From: Nocardia otitidiscaviarum NBRC 14405
GTDB lineage: Bacteria > Actinomycetota > Actinomycetes > Mycobacteriales > Mycobacteriaceae
DNA length: 64,000 bases
Assembly (NCBI RefSeq): GCF_000308635.1
Contig: NZ_BAGD01000019.1
Span: 186,001-250,000 of the forward strand
Reading direction: 5' to 3'
Below the pieces are notes generated by a model. The model saw only the letters and a program-made list of their open reading frames with translations, made no database searches and was not told the DNA's origin. A program made the position numbers and the translations under genes. This document shows, one piece after another, positions 13,292 to 22,332 of the stretch; position 1 is the first letter of the stretch, and every line of letters starts with the position of its first letter.

Positions 13292-13507
13292 CTACTTCTT
13301 CTTGCGCTGGGTGACCAGGTAGACGATGCCGAGAATCAGCACCACCAGGCCGATACAGCAGATCGCGCCGAAGATGAGGCCGCCCTTGCCGCCGCCGCTC
13401 TTCTTGCGCTTGGCCTGGTGCTCGAGTGCGGCGGTCCAGGTGTCGGGACTGGCCCACACCGAGTGGTCGAGCAGATTCGCCTGGGTCATCAGGTCCAGGT
13501 AGTACAT
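13292..13507 (-). CDS. Small single-pass membrane protein
   Basis: I do not recognise this 71-residue protein. It begins MYYLDLMTQANLLDHSVWAS, has a Lys/Gly-rich hinge (KRKKSGGGKGG) and one hydrophobic segment (about 47-66, GLIFGAICCIGLVVLILGIV), and ends QRKKK. This predicts a single helix with a basic cytosolic tail. ATG 13507 is preferred over upstream in-frame starts because the preceding peptide is Arg-rich and shadow-like. It lies 56 bases upstream of the phosphatase on the same strand, so the two may be cotranscribed. Confidence 0.7.
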   Translation of the reverse strand: MYYLDLMTQANLLDHSVWASPDTWTAALEHQAKRKKSGGGKGGLIFGAICCIGLVVLILGIVYLVTQRKKK

Positions 13508-13636
13508 GTGGGAACCCCCGTTCGGTTCGCGACCCGTGGCACGGGCCGATCGTCGAACGGTAGTCGCGCCCGGGTCACGTCGCGTTAATACGAGCAGGTC
13601 AGGCCGCGACATACCGCGCGACACGGCATTCTGTCA

Positions 13637-16600
13637 TCATCGTGAATCACTCTGCGCGGTACGCGGTTTCACCAGTGGGAAGGGCAGCGTCTCACGGATG
13701 CTGCGCCCGGTGAGCAGCATGACCACGCGGTCGACGCCGACGCCGAGTCCGCCGGTGGGCGGCATGGCGTGTTCGAGCGCCTGCAGGAAGTCCTCGTCCA
13801 GCTCCATGGCCTCCGGATCGCCGCCCGCCGCCAGCATGGACTGCTCGGTGAGCCGTCGACGCTGTTCGAGCGGATCGGTCAATTCGCTGTAGGCGGTGGC
13901 GAGTTCGACGCCCCAGGCCACCAGGTCCCAGCGCTCGGTGACCCCGGCGATATGCCGGTGGGCGCGGGTCAGCGGGGAGACCGAGGTGGGGAAATCGATG
14001 TAGAAGGTGGGCTCCTCGGTGTGGGATTCCACCAGGCGCTCGTACAGTTCGAGCACGAGCTGGCCCTCGTCCCAACCGAGTTGGTAGGCCACCCCGGCCT
14101 TTTCGCACAGCAGCCGCAGCCGCTCCACATCCGTGTCGGGCGTGATGGTTTCGCCGAGCGCCTGGGAGACCGCGCCGTGCACGGTCTTGACCGTCCACTC
14201 GCCGGAGATGTCCACCTCGGTGTAGCCGCCGTCGCCGTCGGGACGCAGCGCCACCATCTTTCCGTTGGCCGCCACCGCCGCCTGCTGGACGAGTTGGCGG
14301 CAGGCGTGCATCATGCGCTCGTAATCACTGTGCGCCTCATAGGCTTCCAGAATGGTGAACTCGGGATTGTGGCTGTAGTCCACGCCCTCGTTGCGGAAGA
14401 CGCGGCCGAGTTCGAAGACCTTCTCCATGCCGCCCACGCACAGCCGCTTGAGGTACAGCTCCGGCGCGATGCGCAGATACAGGTCCAGGTCGTAGGCATT
14501 GATGTGGGTGGTGAACGGGGTGGCGTTGGCCCCACCGTGCACCTGTTGCAGCACCGGGGTTTCCACCTCCAGGAACCCCCAGCCGCCGAGGGTGTCGCGC
14601 AGGGAGCGCACCACCGCGCTGCGCTTGGTGAGCAGCTCGCGGGTCTCGGAGTTGACCGCCATGTCCACGTAGCGCTGCCGCACCCGCGCCTCGGGATCGG
14701 CCAGGCCCTTCCACTTGTCCGGCAGCGGATGCAGGCATTTTCCGATCATCCGCCAGTCCTGCGCCAGCAGCGACAGCTCGCCGCGGCGGCTGCGGCCGAT
14801 CTGCCCGCTCACCTCGATCAGGTCGCCGAGATCGAAGAACTCGTCGAATTCGGCGGCGCGACCGGTGCCGACCCGGCCGCGGTCGATCATCAGCTGGATC
14901 TCGCCCGACCAGTCGCGCAACAGCGCGAACACGACACCGCCGTAATCGCGAATTCGCAACAGCCGCGCGCACACTCGCACCGTGGTGCCCTGCGGTGACC
15001 GCCGGGCGGCGGCGATGGTGTGCGTCGGCGGGTAGGCGACCGGGTAGGCGTCGATGCCGCGTTCGGTGAGCCGCCGCAACTTGTCCATGCGCACCCGGAC
15101 CTGCTCCGGACGCCGCGGTCCCGGATCGGCCGCGGCGTCCTCGGCTGGATCGGGCGCGCTGCCGTCGGCGTGCAGGCCGGTGATGGTGCCGGGCACCGCG
15201 GAGGTCACGCCGGTGTGCCGGGTCGCGTCCGGCTGGGTGCCGAAGCGCGGCAGGAAGCCCTCGGCCAGCGCACTGGCGATGGCCACCCGGGGCAGCTGCC
15301 GCCGATCCTCGTACAGCGAGAACCGCGGCACCCAGACGGGCTGGTACTTCACATTCGACCGGTACAGCGCCTCCAGCTGCCACCAGCGCGAGAAGAACAT
15401 GAGGATCGAACGCCACAGGCGCAGTACGGGTCCCGCGCCGATCCGCCCGCCCTCCTCGAACACCGCGCGGAAGACGGCGAAGTTGAGCGAGATCCGGGTG
15501 ATGCCGTACTGGTCGGAGTTCAGCGCCAGCTGCGAGATCATCAGCTCCATGATCCCGTTGGGGCCCTCGGGGTCCCGGCGCATGAGATCCAGGGAGACGC
15601 CGGTGCGGCCCCACGGCACCAGCGACAGCATGCCCAGCACCCGGGGTTCGTCGTTCGGGCCGGTGCAGCTGGCGGGGTCGATCGCCTCCACCAGCAGGCA
15701 GTTCCCGTCGAGCGGGTCGCCGAGGCGGCCCAGCGCCATGGAGAAGCCGCGCTCGGTCTCGGTATCGCGCCAGGCGTCGGCGCGGGCGATCACCCGCCGC
15801 ATCTCCTCCGGCGGCACTTCGGCGTGCCGGCGCACCCGCACCACCACGCCCTGTTTGCGTAGTCGATTGGCGGCCTGGCGCACCTGCTTCAGTTCCGGTC
15901 CGGCCAGCGAAAAGCTCCGGGTCTCCAGAATCGCCTCGTCGCCCAGCCGCAGCGCCGACAGTCCGGCGCGCCCGTAGGCGGTGGCACCGGCCTCGCTGGC
16001 ACCCATGACCGCGGGGGCCCAACCGTATTCGTCGCACAGGCGCAGCCAGGCGTCGATGGCGTGCGGCCACGCCTCCCGCAAGCCGATGGGATCGCCGGAG
16101 GCCAGACACACCCCGAGCTCCACCCGAAAGGTGAGCGCCGCCTTACCGCTGGGCGCGAACACCACCGACTTGTCGCGGCGGGTGGCGAAGTAGCCGAGCG
16201 AATCCGCCACGTCGGAGCGCTCCAGCAGGCCGCGCAACGCCGACTCGTCGATACCGGTGAGCGCGTTGGCCGCGCGCTGCGACCGGAACAGCACCACCGC
16301 GGCCGCCACCACCGCCGCCGCGCCGAACAGGCCGAGCAGCAGGTTCACGAAGTGCGGCGGATGCCCGTCGAAGTTCTCGTTGCTCACCAGGATGGCCGCG
16401 GTCACCCGGGAGACCGCCCACGCCGGTCGCTGGATGCCGCCGGGCAGGCTGCCCGGGAACAGTTCCACCAGTCCCCAGCCGATGAGGCAGCCCGCGGCCA
16501 GTCCGCCGCCGAGCACGGCGAGCGCCTTCCACACCGCGCCGGGACGCACCCGGGTGTAGAACTCCGGCCAGGCGGCGACGAGTATCCCGATCGCGCCCAG

Positions 16601-17005
16601 ATGCACGATGAGGGCGACCAGGGCGTGATAGTCGCGCACGGCGGCGAATTCGATGCCGTTGGCCAGCGCGTACAGGGCGAGGTAGCCGACCAGCACCCAC
16701 CAGGCGATGCGTTTGCGGCTGGCGGTCGCGCCCGCCAGCAGGCCGACCATGAGCGCCCACATGAGGCTGGTGTCGGGGGCGTCGAAGTAGTAGTCGTCGA
16801 GGTAGTGCCGCAGTCCGGAGGTCAGGTAGCGCAGGGCGGGGGAGATGCTCCACAGCGCACAGCACACGGCGAAGACGCCCAGTGCGAGACCGGCGAGGTG
16901 CGGCACCTCGCCGAAGCGCCCGTGTCCCCGGTGCGGAACCTCCGGTGACCGCGCCTCCGGTCTGTGCTCGGAGTCGTGGTGGTGCCGGTCCTGCGTCGAA
17001 GTCAC
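13637..17005 (-). CDS. lysX: Bifunctional lysyl-tRNA synthetase / phosphatidylglycerol lysyltransferase
   Basis: LysX charges tRNA with lysine and transfers the lysine to phosphatidylglycerol, lowering membrane charge and protecting against cationic peptides. The 1122-residue protein has several membrane helices in its first 250 residues and an MprF-like transferase domain (about 260-590, with [13 protein letters not shown] and [20 protein letters not shown]). An OB-fold and class II LysRS core follow (about 640-1120). These carry [28 protein letters not shown] (motif 2) and [15 protein letters not shown] (motif 3). Length and order match M. tuberculosis LysX. GTG 17005 is chosen without a clear ribosome site; ATG 17035 would add 10 residues. 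It faces away from the S4 gene. Confidence 0.93.
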   Translation of the reverse strand: MTSTQDRHHHDSEHRPEARSPEVPHRGHGRFGEVPHLAGLALGVFAVCCALWSISPALRYLTSGLRHYLDDYYFDAPDTSLMWALMVGLLAGATASRKRIAWWVLVGYLALYALANGIEFAAVRDYHALVALIVHLGAIGILVAAWPEFYTRVRPGAVWKALAVLGGGLAAGCLIGWGLVELFPGSLPGGIQRPAWAVSRVTAAILVSNENFDGHPPHFVNLLLGLFGAAAVVAAAVVLFRSQRAANALTGIDESALRGLLERSDVADSLGYFATRRDKSVVFAPSGKAALTFRVELGVCLASGDPIGLREAWPHAIDAWLRLCDEYGWAPAVMGASEAGATAYGRAGLSALRLGDEAILETRSFSLAGPELKQVRQAANRLRKQGVVVRVRRHAEVPPEEMRRVIARADAWRDTETERGFSMALGRLGDPLDGNCLLVEAIDPASCTGPNDEPRVLGMLSLVPWGRTGVSLDLMRRDPEGPNGIMELMISQLALNSDQYGITRISLNFAVFRAVFEEGGRIGAGPVLRLWRSILMFFSRWWQLEALYRSNVKYQPVWVPRFSLYEDRRQLPRVAIASALAEGFLPRFGTQPDATRHTGVTSAVPGTITGLHADGSAPDPAEDAAADPGPRRPEQVRVRMDKLRRLTERGIDAYPVAYPPTHTIAAARRSPQGTTVRVCARLLRIRDYGGVVFALLRDWSGEIQLMIDRGRVGTGRAAEFDEFFDLGDLIEVSGQIGRSRRGELSLLAQDWRMIGKCLHPLPDKWKGLADPEARVRQRYVDMAVNSETRELLTKRSAVVRSLRDTLGGWGFLEVETPVLQQVHGGANATPFTTHINAYDLDLYLRIAPELYLKRLCVGGMEKVFELGRVFRNEGVDYSHNPEFTILEAYEAHSDYERMMHACRQLVQQAAVAANGKMVALRPDGDGGYTEVDISGEWTVKTVHGAVSQALGETITPDTDVERLRLLCEKAGVAYQLGWDEGQLVLELYERLVESHTEEPTFYIDFPTSVSPLTRAHRHIAGVTERWDLVAWGVELATAYSELTDPLEQRRRLTEQSMLAAGGDPEAMELDEDFLQALEHAMPPTGGLGVGVDRVVMLLTGRSIRETLPFPLVKPRTAQSDSR

Positions 17006-17143
17006 CGCACCAGTGTGTCTGGTGCGACGGCACATTGTGGAGAAGCCACCGGGTACGTGTCTCGCGACCGGGGAACCACGGCCTACCGGCCGGTCGCGAG
17101 GTCGCGTTTTGGCGCGGGAGCGTCGGCGGGTGAGGATGTACCC

Positions 17144-17365
17144 ATGTCGGATCCTGTCGATGTGCCGATCGCGGACGAAGTCATTCGACTCGGCCAATTC
17201 CTCAAATTGGCGAACCTCATCGATTCCGGTTCGGAGGCCAAGACCGTGATCGCCCAGGGCCTGGTGCGCGTCAACGACGAGGTGGAGACGCGCCGCGGCC
17301 GACAGCTACAAGCGGGCGACGTGGTCACGCTCGCGGGCCACAAGGCCCGTGTCGCGGCGGACTGA
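17144..17365 (+). CDS. S4-domain RNA-binding protein (YaaA/YbcJ type)
   Basis: This 73-residue protein is essentially one S4 RNA-binding fold. [18 protein letters not shown] forms the helices, and [21 protein letters not shown] the strands that bind structured RNA. Free-standing S4 proteins of this size are thought to act in ribosome assembly or translation, but the target is unknown. ATG 17144 has TGAGGA about 8 bases upstream. It is divergent from lysX; an imperfect hairpin separates it from rraA. Confidence 0.88.
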   Translation: MSDPVDVPIADEVIRLGQFLKLANLIDSGSEAKTVIAQGLVRVNDEVETRRGRQLQAGDVVTLAGHKARVAAD

Positions 17366-17366
17366 G

Positions 17367-17411
17367 CCCTCGCATCCCGCACCCGTGACAACCGGTCTCG
17401 GGAGGCGAGGG
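17367..17411. terminator. Imperfect bidirectional hairpin between S4 and rraA genes
   Basis: CCCTCGC (17367-17373) pairs with GCGAGGG (17405-17411), with CCCG/CGGG arms inside and a loop of about 20 bases. It begins just after the S4 stop and ends 14 bases before the rraA stop. Confidence 0.5.
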
Positions 17412-17424
17412 TAGCTCAGGCGGG

Positions 17425-17934
17425 CTAGCTCTCGGCTCGCACCACGACGCCGTCGTGGTCGCTGTAGAGCATGTCGCCCGGCACGAAGGTGACGCCGCCG
17501 AACTCGACCGGCACGTCCTTCTCGCCGGAGCCGGTCTGGGTGCTCTTGCGCGGATTGGTGCCCAGCGCCTTGATGCCGATGTCGAGGGTGCGCAGGATGG
17601 CCGAGTCGCGGACCGCGCCGTTGACGATCACACCGGCCCAGCCGTTGTCCACGCCGCGTCCGGCGATGATGTCGCCGACCAGGGCGGTGTGCACGCTCGC
17701 GCCGCCGTCGACGACCAGCACCCGACCCGCGCCGGGTTCGCCGAGGGTCTGCTTGACCAGCAGATTGTCCTGGAAGCAGCGGATGGTCACGATGCGACCG
17801 GAGAAGGCTTCCCGGCCGCCGAACTGAATGAACTGGGTGTCGCAGCTGCGGATCTCCGGGCCGATCTCATCGGCCAGGTCGGCGGTGGCGACGGGGTTCG
17901 CTGAAGTATTGGCTGAATCGGTCACGGGGTTCAT
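17425..17934 (-). CDS. rraA: RraA family protein (RNase E regulator / HMG aldolase fold)
   Basis: The 169-residue product matches the RraA/MenG-like family in length and motifs: [20 protein letters not shown], then [17 protein letters not shown] and a late [18 protein letters not shown]. Members bind RNase E and inhibit RNA decay in E. coli, while others are 4-hydroxy-4-methyl-2-oxoglutarate aldolases. Which role holds here is not settled. The M. tuberculosis equivalent sits in the same syntenic block and was once misnamed menG. The first 17 residues are Asn/Ser/Thr-rich and may be unstructured. Confidence 0.92.
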   Translation of the reverse strand: MNPVTDSANTSANPVATADLADEIGPEIRSCDTQFIQFGGREAFSGRIVTIRCFQDNLLVKQTLGEPGAGRVLVVDGGASVHTALVGDIIAGRGVDNGWAGVIVNGAVRDSAILRTLDIGIKALGTNPRKSTQTGSGEKDVPVEFGGVTFVPGDMLYSDHDGVVVRAES

Positions 17935-18025
17935 CTTCCCCTGTGGTTACCGATGAGTATTCGCGGCCCCTCGGGGCGGCGGGCATACCGGGGTCGGCGT
18001 CGTCGGCGACCGTCCGGATGCGTGA

Positions 18026-18487
18026 TCAGGCGTTGGCGTCGCTGCGGTGATAGGCGGCGATCTGAGTGGTCAGGTGGTGCGTGGAGCTCTTCACGGCCAT
18101 CTTCACGAACGGCTCGATGGTCTTGCCCAGCAGTTTGCCCGCGATACCGCCCGGCACCCGGTAGTCGACGATGGCGTCGACGGTGCAGGCGTGCTCGCCC
18201 TTGGCGTGGAACAGGAAGGTGGATTCGATCTCGAAGCCCTTGATGGACTTCACGCCGATGGCGAAGTTCTCTTCGTGGCGCACGATCTCGATGGTCGAGT
18301 GCAGGGTGACGGGGCCGAGTTGAATGGTGCCGTCGAAGGTCGCGCCGACGCCCTCGGTCTGCTCGGTGAGCGGGGTGAACGCGCTGATCTCGGTGATGAA
18401 CTTCGGAAGATTGCGGTAGTCGTTCACGTAGGCGAACGCGGATTCGGCCGAGGCCGCGCAGTCTGCGATGATCTTGACTTCGGTCAT
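18026..18487 (-). CDS. SRPBCC (START-like) family protein
   Basis: The 153-residue protein has the SRPBCC helix-grip pattern: MTEVKIIADCAASAESAFAY, then YVNDYRNLPKFI, beta strands (TIEIVRHEENFAIGV, ACTVDAIVDYRV) and a long C-terminal helix from about 115 (AGKLLGKTIEPFVKMAV). These folds bind hydrophobic ligands; some are polyketide cyclases or aromatase-like. No catalytic set can be assigned. It follows copD on the same strand after 58 bases, so it could be a late cistron, though the family has no copper link. Confidence 0.78.
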   Translation of the reverse strand: MTEVKIIADCAASAESAFAYVNDYRNLPKFITEISAFTPLTEQTEGVGATFDGTIQLGPVTLHSTIEIVRHEENFAIGVKSIKGFEIESTFLFHAKGEHACTVDAIVDYRVPGGIAGKLLGKTIEPFVKMAVKSSTHHLTTQIAAYHRSDANA

Positions 18488-18545
18488 GCGCTCGACTGTA
18501 ACGTGTTCTAGTTTTGCCCGCAGGTCGGGTGTGTCACACCAGGTC

Positions 18546-19496
18546 TCACGCGGTGACGGCCAGTGTAGCAGCGAGTCCGAAAACGACCGCGATGGCGACC
18601 GTCTCCAGCACCGCGCGCCGCAGCGACGACTCGGCCGTCATGCGGTGATCGGCGGCCACCGGCACCCAGCGCCTGCGCCACCACCAGCCCAGCGCGATCA
18701 GCGCCGCCAGCAGTACGGTCTTGGCCAGCAGAATGCGACCGTAGCCGGTGGTCACCAGCGCCGCCGGACCGCCCACCCGCACCAGACCGTTCACCAGGCC
18801 GGTCAGTCCCACCACGCCCACCAGCGGCAGCGCCCACGCCGAATAGCGGGGCAGCAACACCGCCCACTCGCCGCGGGTCCGCACCACCAGCGCCAGCGCC
18901 AGCAGCAGCCCGAACCAGGCCGCCGCCGCCAGCGCGTGCACGGCGGCCAGCACCGAACCGAACGCCTGCTGTGACATATGTCCCGTGATCGGTCGCAGCG
19001 CGAGGGTCACCGCCGTGAACACCAGCACCAGATCGGGGGTGGCCCGCTCCGGCAGCCGGAAACCGAAGGCGCTGTAGGTCGCCACCGCACCGCTGCCGAG
19101 CAGGATGGCGATGCCGATCTGGCCGCCGCTCACATCGGTGAGGAAATCGCCGAACTGCCGCGCGCCCAGCTCACCCACCGAGACACCCAGCACCTCGGCG
19201 GCTTCGAAGGCGAGCATGGCGAATTCCAGGGCCGCCCACACCCCCGCCGCGATAGCGAGCACACGCCACGGGATGTCGAGCCGGTCGTGCAGGCGGGGGA
19301 GTGCGGCCAGGCCGAGCACCGCCGCGCCCGCGCAGTCCGCCAGTGCCCGGGTCGGGGCCTCCGGCTGCACCGGGTCGGCCCCGGCCAGCGTCCACGCCAG
19401 CAGTGCGCCCAGCAGGCCCGCGGGGACGACCAGCAGCAGCCGACGTCGGATGCCGCCGGTCCCCCCACGGCGATCGGTGCGGTCTGGCCGGCTCAC
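18546..19496 (-). CDS. copD: CopD-family copper transport membrane protein
   Basis: This 316-residue polytopic protein has about eight hydrophobic segments and the CopD domain in its second half, including ITGHMSQQAFGS and VHALAAAAWFGLLLAL, whose Met and His could handle copper in the membrane. CopD proteins move copper across the inner membrane with periplasmic CopC. The start (MSRPDRTDRRGG) overlaps the copC stop by 4 bases, a sign of translational coupling. The order here is YcnI, CopC, CopD, the usual actinobacterial copper-type set. Confidence 0.88.
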   Translation of the reverse strand: MSRPDRTDRRGGTGGIRRRLLLVVPAGLLGALLAWTLAGADPVQPEAPTRALADCAGAAVLGLAALPRLHDRLDIPWRVLAIAAGVWAALEFAMLAFEAAEVLGVSVGELGARQFGDFLTDVSGGQIGIAILLGSGAVATYSAFGFRLPERATPDLVLVFTAVTLALRPITGHMSQQAFGSVLAAVHALAAAAWFGLLLALALVVRTRGEWAVLLPRYSAWALPLVGVVGLTGLVNGLVRVGGPAALVTTGYGRILLAKTVLLAALIALGWWWRRRWVPVAADHRMTAESSLRRAVLETVAIAVVFGLAATLAVTA

Positions 19497-20026
19497 GAAC
19501 GTCGCTTACCCCGACCACCGAGCAGCGCGAAGGCGAGGCCGCCGCCGAACAGCACCACCGCGCCCACGATGAAGATCCACAGCGGGAAGCCGCCGCCGTC
19601 GCCGTCCTCGCCCGCCTTGGCATTCGCCTTCGGGCCGGGGGTGCCGGTGCCCTCCTGGGTGAGCGTGAAGGTGATCTTGCCGCTCACCGGGTGGCCGTCC
19701 GCCGAGGTGACCCGGTAGGCGATCTTGTACTCGCCGACCGGACCCAGCTCGCCGACCGCCACACTGATGGTGCGGCCGTCCACCGTCGGGTCGCCCTTCG
19801 ACCACAGGTTGCCGTCCGGACCGGTCACGGTCATGGACGGGAAACTGGTCTGCAGATCCTCGTTGAAGGTGACCGTGGCCCGCTCCGGCCCGGTCGCGAT
19901 CTCCGCCCCGGCGGCCGGGTCGCTGCCCACCACCGACGAATGCGCACTCGCGGTGCCCGCGCCCAGCAGGGCCATACCGCTCACCAGCAGGCCGGTGACC
20001 ACACCGGCGATCACACGTCGCATCAT
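19493..20026 (-). CDS. copC: CopC-domain copper-binding protein with C-terminal anchor
   Basis: The 177-residue protein has a signal peptide ending near GTASA, so the mature chain begins with His (HSSVVGSDPAAGAEI). In CopC proteins that N-terminal His is a Cu(II) ligand. The beta-sandwich contains VTFNEDLQTSFP and ends in TSADGHPVSG, whose DGH supplies further ligands. After a Gly/Lys linker a single helix (about 147-170, FPLWIFIVGAVVLFGGGLAF) anchors it to the membrane. It overlaps copD by 4 bases, and the ycnI-like gene also overlaps it by 4, so the three are coupled. Confidence 0.92.
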   Translation of the reverse strand: MMRRVIAGVVTGLLVSGMALLGAGTASAHSSVVGSDPAAGAEIATGPERATVTFNEDLQTSFPSMTVTGPDGNLWSKGDPTVDGRTISVAVGELGPVGEYKIAYRVTSADGHPVSGKITFTLTQEGTGTPGPKANAKAGEDGDGGGFPLWIFIVGAVVLFGGGLAFALLGGRGKRRS

Positions 20027-20670
20027 GACCGGCGGCTCCGCAGGACCGCGCCCAGGCCCAGGGCCGAACCCAGCGCGCCCAGCGCCAGGCCGATGCCGCC
20101 GAGCCAGCGGGCGGTGGTGTCGGTGTCGGTCTCCGCGGCGGCGGAGTCGCCGACGGTGTGGCCGTGCCCATCGCCGTCGCCCGCCGCGAGAGTCAGTGTC
20201 GGAGCGGGATGTTCGGGCTCCGCACCCCCGGTCTCCGGCTGATCCCAGTGCACGACCGTGCCGTCGCTGTAGGTCTGGACGGCGGCGAAGCTCACGGTCT
20301 CGGTCTCGGGGAGTCGCCCGAGGGAGATGACGAACCGCTGGAACTGGCCGGGACCCACACCCGGATTGCCCGGCTCGGCGGTCCAGGTGACCGAGGTCGC
20401 CTCACCCTGCGCATTGCGGTCGACCTTCGCGGTCCACCCCGGCAGCGGCTCGGTGCGCGCACTCTTCAGATTCGGCAGGGTGACAACGAGTTCGGTGGTG
20501 GACGCGGTATCGGATTCGGTCGGCACCCGGAAGGTGGCGACCGTGTAGCCGCCCTGCTGTGCGCCGGGCGCGTCGACGGTGACATGGGCGAAGGCGGTAC
20601 CCGCGCCCAAGAGCGTGAGGCTCGCGGCCGCGACGGCCGTGCCGAGCGCACGCGAAACGTAGGTGTGCAT
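20023..20670 (-). CDS. YcnI-like (DUF1775) exported copper-binding protein
   Basis: The 215-residue protein starts with a signal peptide (MHTYVSRALGTAVAAASLTL) cut near GTAFA. His is the first mature residue (HVTVDAPGAQQGGYTVATFR), the copper-binding end described for YcnI. The DUF1775 beta domain follows (PGVGPGQFQRFVISLGRLP). A His/Asp-rich GDGDGHGHTVGDS stretch then leads to one C-terminal helix and RSRRS. ATG 20670 is the only start that gives a signal peptide. It is coupled to copC by a 4-base overlap and is likely a periplasmic copper chaperone. Confidence 0.9.
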   Translation of the reverse strand: MHTYVSRALGTAVAAASLTLLGAGTAFAHVTVDAPGAQQGGYTVATFRVPTESDTASTTELVVTLPNLKSARTEPLPGWTAKVDRNAQGEATSVTWTAEPGNPGVGPGQFQRFVISLGRLPETETVSFAAVQTYSDGTVVHWDQPETGGAEPEHPAPTLTLAAGDGDGHGHTVGDSAAAETDTDTTARWLGGIGLALGALGSALGLGAVLRSRRS

Positions 20671-20710
20671 AAGTGGATGGGCTTTCTCTGGCAGAGGGTT
20701 TGGTGAGGGA

Positions 20711-21391
20711 TCAGCGACAGCCCGGAACGGGCGGTGCACGCGGACCGATCGCACCGACGGCCAGCGCGTGCCGTGCCACCCCCGCCGCATACGGCCACCG
20801 GCACGCCCCACAAGTCGCGGGCACCGCGGGGCGGGTGGTCGCCGCCCGGACCGCCTGGGAGACAAGCCCGTACAGCCGCTCGACCACCGCCAGCAGCACC
20901 GCGCAGCATCCGGCCGCCAGCACATGAGCCGTGATCATCCACCGGTCGGCCACCGCACCCGAACCGTGGGTGTGCCCGGACAGCGCCGACAGCGCGCCGT
21001 GGCAGGCCAGTTGCCCGGCGAGCAGCCAGCCGAGCAGCGCCATCCGGGATCGCGTCGATACCGCCGCCGACACCCCGGCCGCACCGGAGATCAGCAACAG
21101 CAGCGTCACCCCGGCCGACTCGGGAATGTCGGCCCCGGCCGCGCCGTGCGCGGCAATGGCCAGCGCCGCGACCGTGACCCCTACCAGAAATCCGCGTACC
21201 CGCGGCGTTTTATCCTGCCGCGCAGGCGATTCCGTACCGCGCACGGCGACCGGCCACCGCCTCCGTCGTAGTCCCGGCGTGGAGCTGGTTGCCGCCGCTG
21301 CGCGGCCACGGTGCTCGTCCTCGGGACCGCGCGACCGCACGGTTCCGCCGGGCATGTCGCCTCGGCGGTCGGTGCGGCCACGGTAGGGCAT
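20711..21391 (-). CDS. Membrane protein upstream of the copper cluster
   Basis: I do not assign this 226-residue protein to a named family. After about 65 Arg-rich residues it has four hydrophobic segments, near 69-85, 93-111, 118-135 and 153-172. The C-terminal cytosolic tail contains CGACRWPYAAG and a final Cys. A position directly upstream of ycnI on the same strand (40-base gap) suggests cotranscription and perhaps a copper-related role. ATG 21355, with GAGG four bases upstream, is a plausible shorter start. The cysteines could be metal ligands, but this is inference. Confidence 0.6.
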   Translation of the reverse strand: MPYRGRTDRRGDMPGGTVRSRGPEDEHRGRAAAATSSTPGLRRRRWPVAVRGTESPARQDKTPRVRGFLVGVTVAALAIAAHGAAGADIPESAGVTLLLLISGAAGVSAAVSTRSRMALLGWLLAGQLACHGALSALSGHTHGSGAVADRWMITAHVLAAGCCAVLLAVVERLYGLVSQAVRAATTRPAVPATCGACRWPYAAGVARHALAVGAIGPRAPPVPGCR

Positions 21392-21403
21392 CGAACAGCC
21401 GGG

Positions 21404-22042
21404 TCAGCGCACGCCGAGGCGGGCGAGCACGTCCGACTCGACGCCGGACAGTTCATTGGAGATGGATGCGTGCACGGCGCGGCGGCGTTGGATCGGCATC
21501 TGGTCGGCGGTGCGCACGGCGGCGCTCAGGCTGTCCAGGCGGTCGCGGGTGGCGGTGGCGAACTTCTTGGTGTCCACATCGGCGTCCTTGGACTCCAATT
21601 CGCCGATCGTGGTCTCCACATTGGCGATGCGTGCGCGCAGTTTCGCACCCGGTCCGGAGAATTCGCTGAGCTGATCCAGGCCGATGCCCAGCTGCTGCGC
21701 CCGACGGTTGTCGATCTGGCCGCGCACGAAGGTCGCGCCGCGGTACGCCAGCGGGGCCAGCACCGGCACCAGGATCCGCGCCACGCCGAGGTACTTGCGC
21801 ACCTGCGCCGCGCTGAACAGCTCCCGCTCGGCCCGCGCCGCCACCTTGAGCGCGGCCTTCTCCTCCGCCTCGAGCGCCTTGATCTGCGCCTTGGCCACCT
21901 TCTCCTGGGTGCGTATCTCGGCCCGGTTGCGCTTGCGCTCGTTCTTGGCCCCGAGCTTGGCCTCGATCGCCGCCTTGTGCTTGAGGGCCTTCGCCTCCGC
22001 TCGGCGGCTGACCCGCTTCTTGCGCTTGGTGAACAACCCCAT
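21404..22042 (-). CDS. DUF6474 family protein, Lys/Arg-rich and coiled
   Basis: The 212-residue protein opens MGLFTKRKKRVSRRAEAK and continues with about 80 residues of charged helix rich in Lys, Arg, Ala and Glu. A short hydrophobic patch (VRKYLGVARILVPVLAPLAY) and a second helical part follow, ending VLARLGVR. This matches the actinobacterial DUF6474 pattern, of unknown function. ATG 22042 has GGAGG 8 bases upstream and replaces longer in-frame starts. It ends 12 bases before the membrane-protein gene, so it may be the first gene of the copper-cluster transcript. Confidence 0.72.
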   Translation of the reverse strand: MGLFTKRKKRVSRRAEAKALKHKAAIEAKLGAKNERKRNRAEIRTQEKVAKAQIKALEAEEKAALKVAARAERELFSAAQVRKYLGVARILVPVLAPLAYRGATFVRGQIDNRRAQQLGIGLDQLSEFSGPGAKLRARIANVETTIGELESKDADVDTKKFATATRDRLDSLSAAVRTADQMPIQRRRAVHASISNELSGVESDVLARLGVR

Positions 22043-22332
22043 AGAACGGCCTCCGTCACGCTGGTTCGCCATGGCGGCACAGGCCGGGGAATTCGCCCGT
22101 CCGCCCATGTCACACGGTTTGCCGCCCACAGTAGCGGGTCCACACCCGCGACCGTGACCGTGATGCCCGTTTACCGGCGAGTGGGCAGTCCCGGTCGGCG
22201 TCGTACGAGGGGAGCGACGGGTGCGGACGAAGCCGCCGGGCGGCAGCGTGGCACGTAGGGAGCCGGTGCACACCAGGACGGCGGAGGGGCGGGCGGCTGG
22301 CGGTGTCGGGGGCGCACGCCATACTGCTATGC

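Noticed and set aside
13769..16948. Large open frames antisense to lysX
   Set aside because: Same shadow composition (His, Gln, Arg, Gly, Val); lysX itself is certain from its domains.
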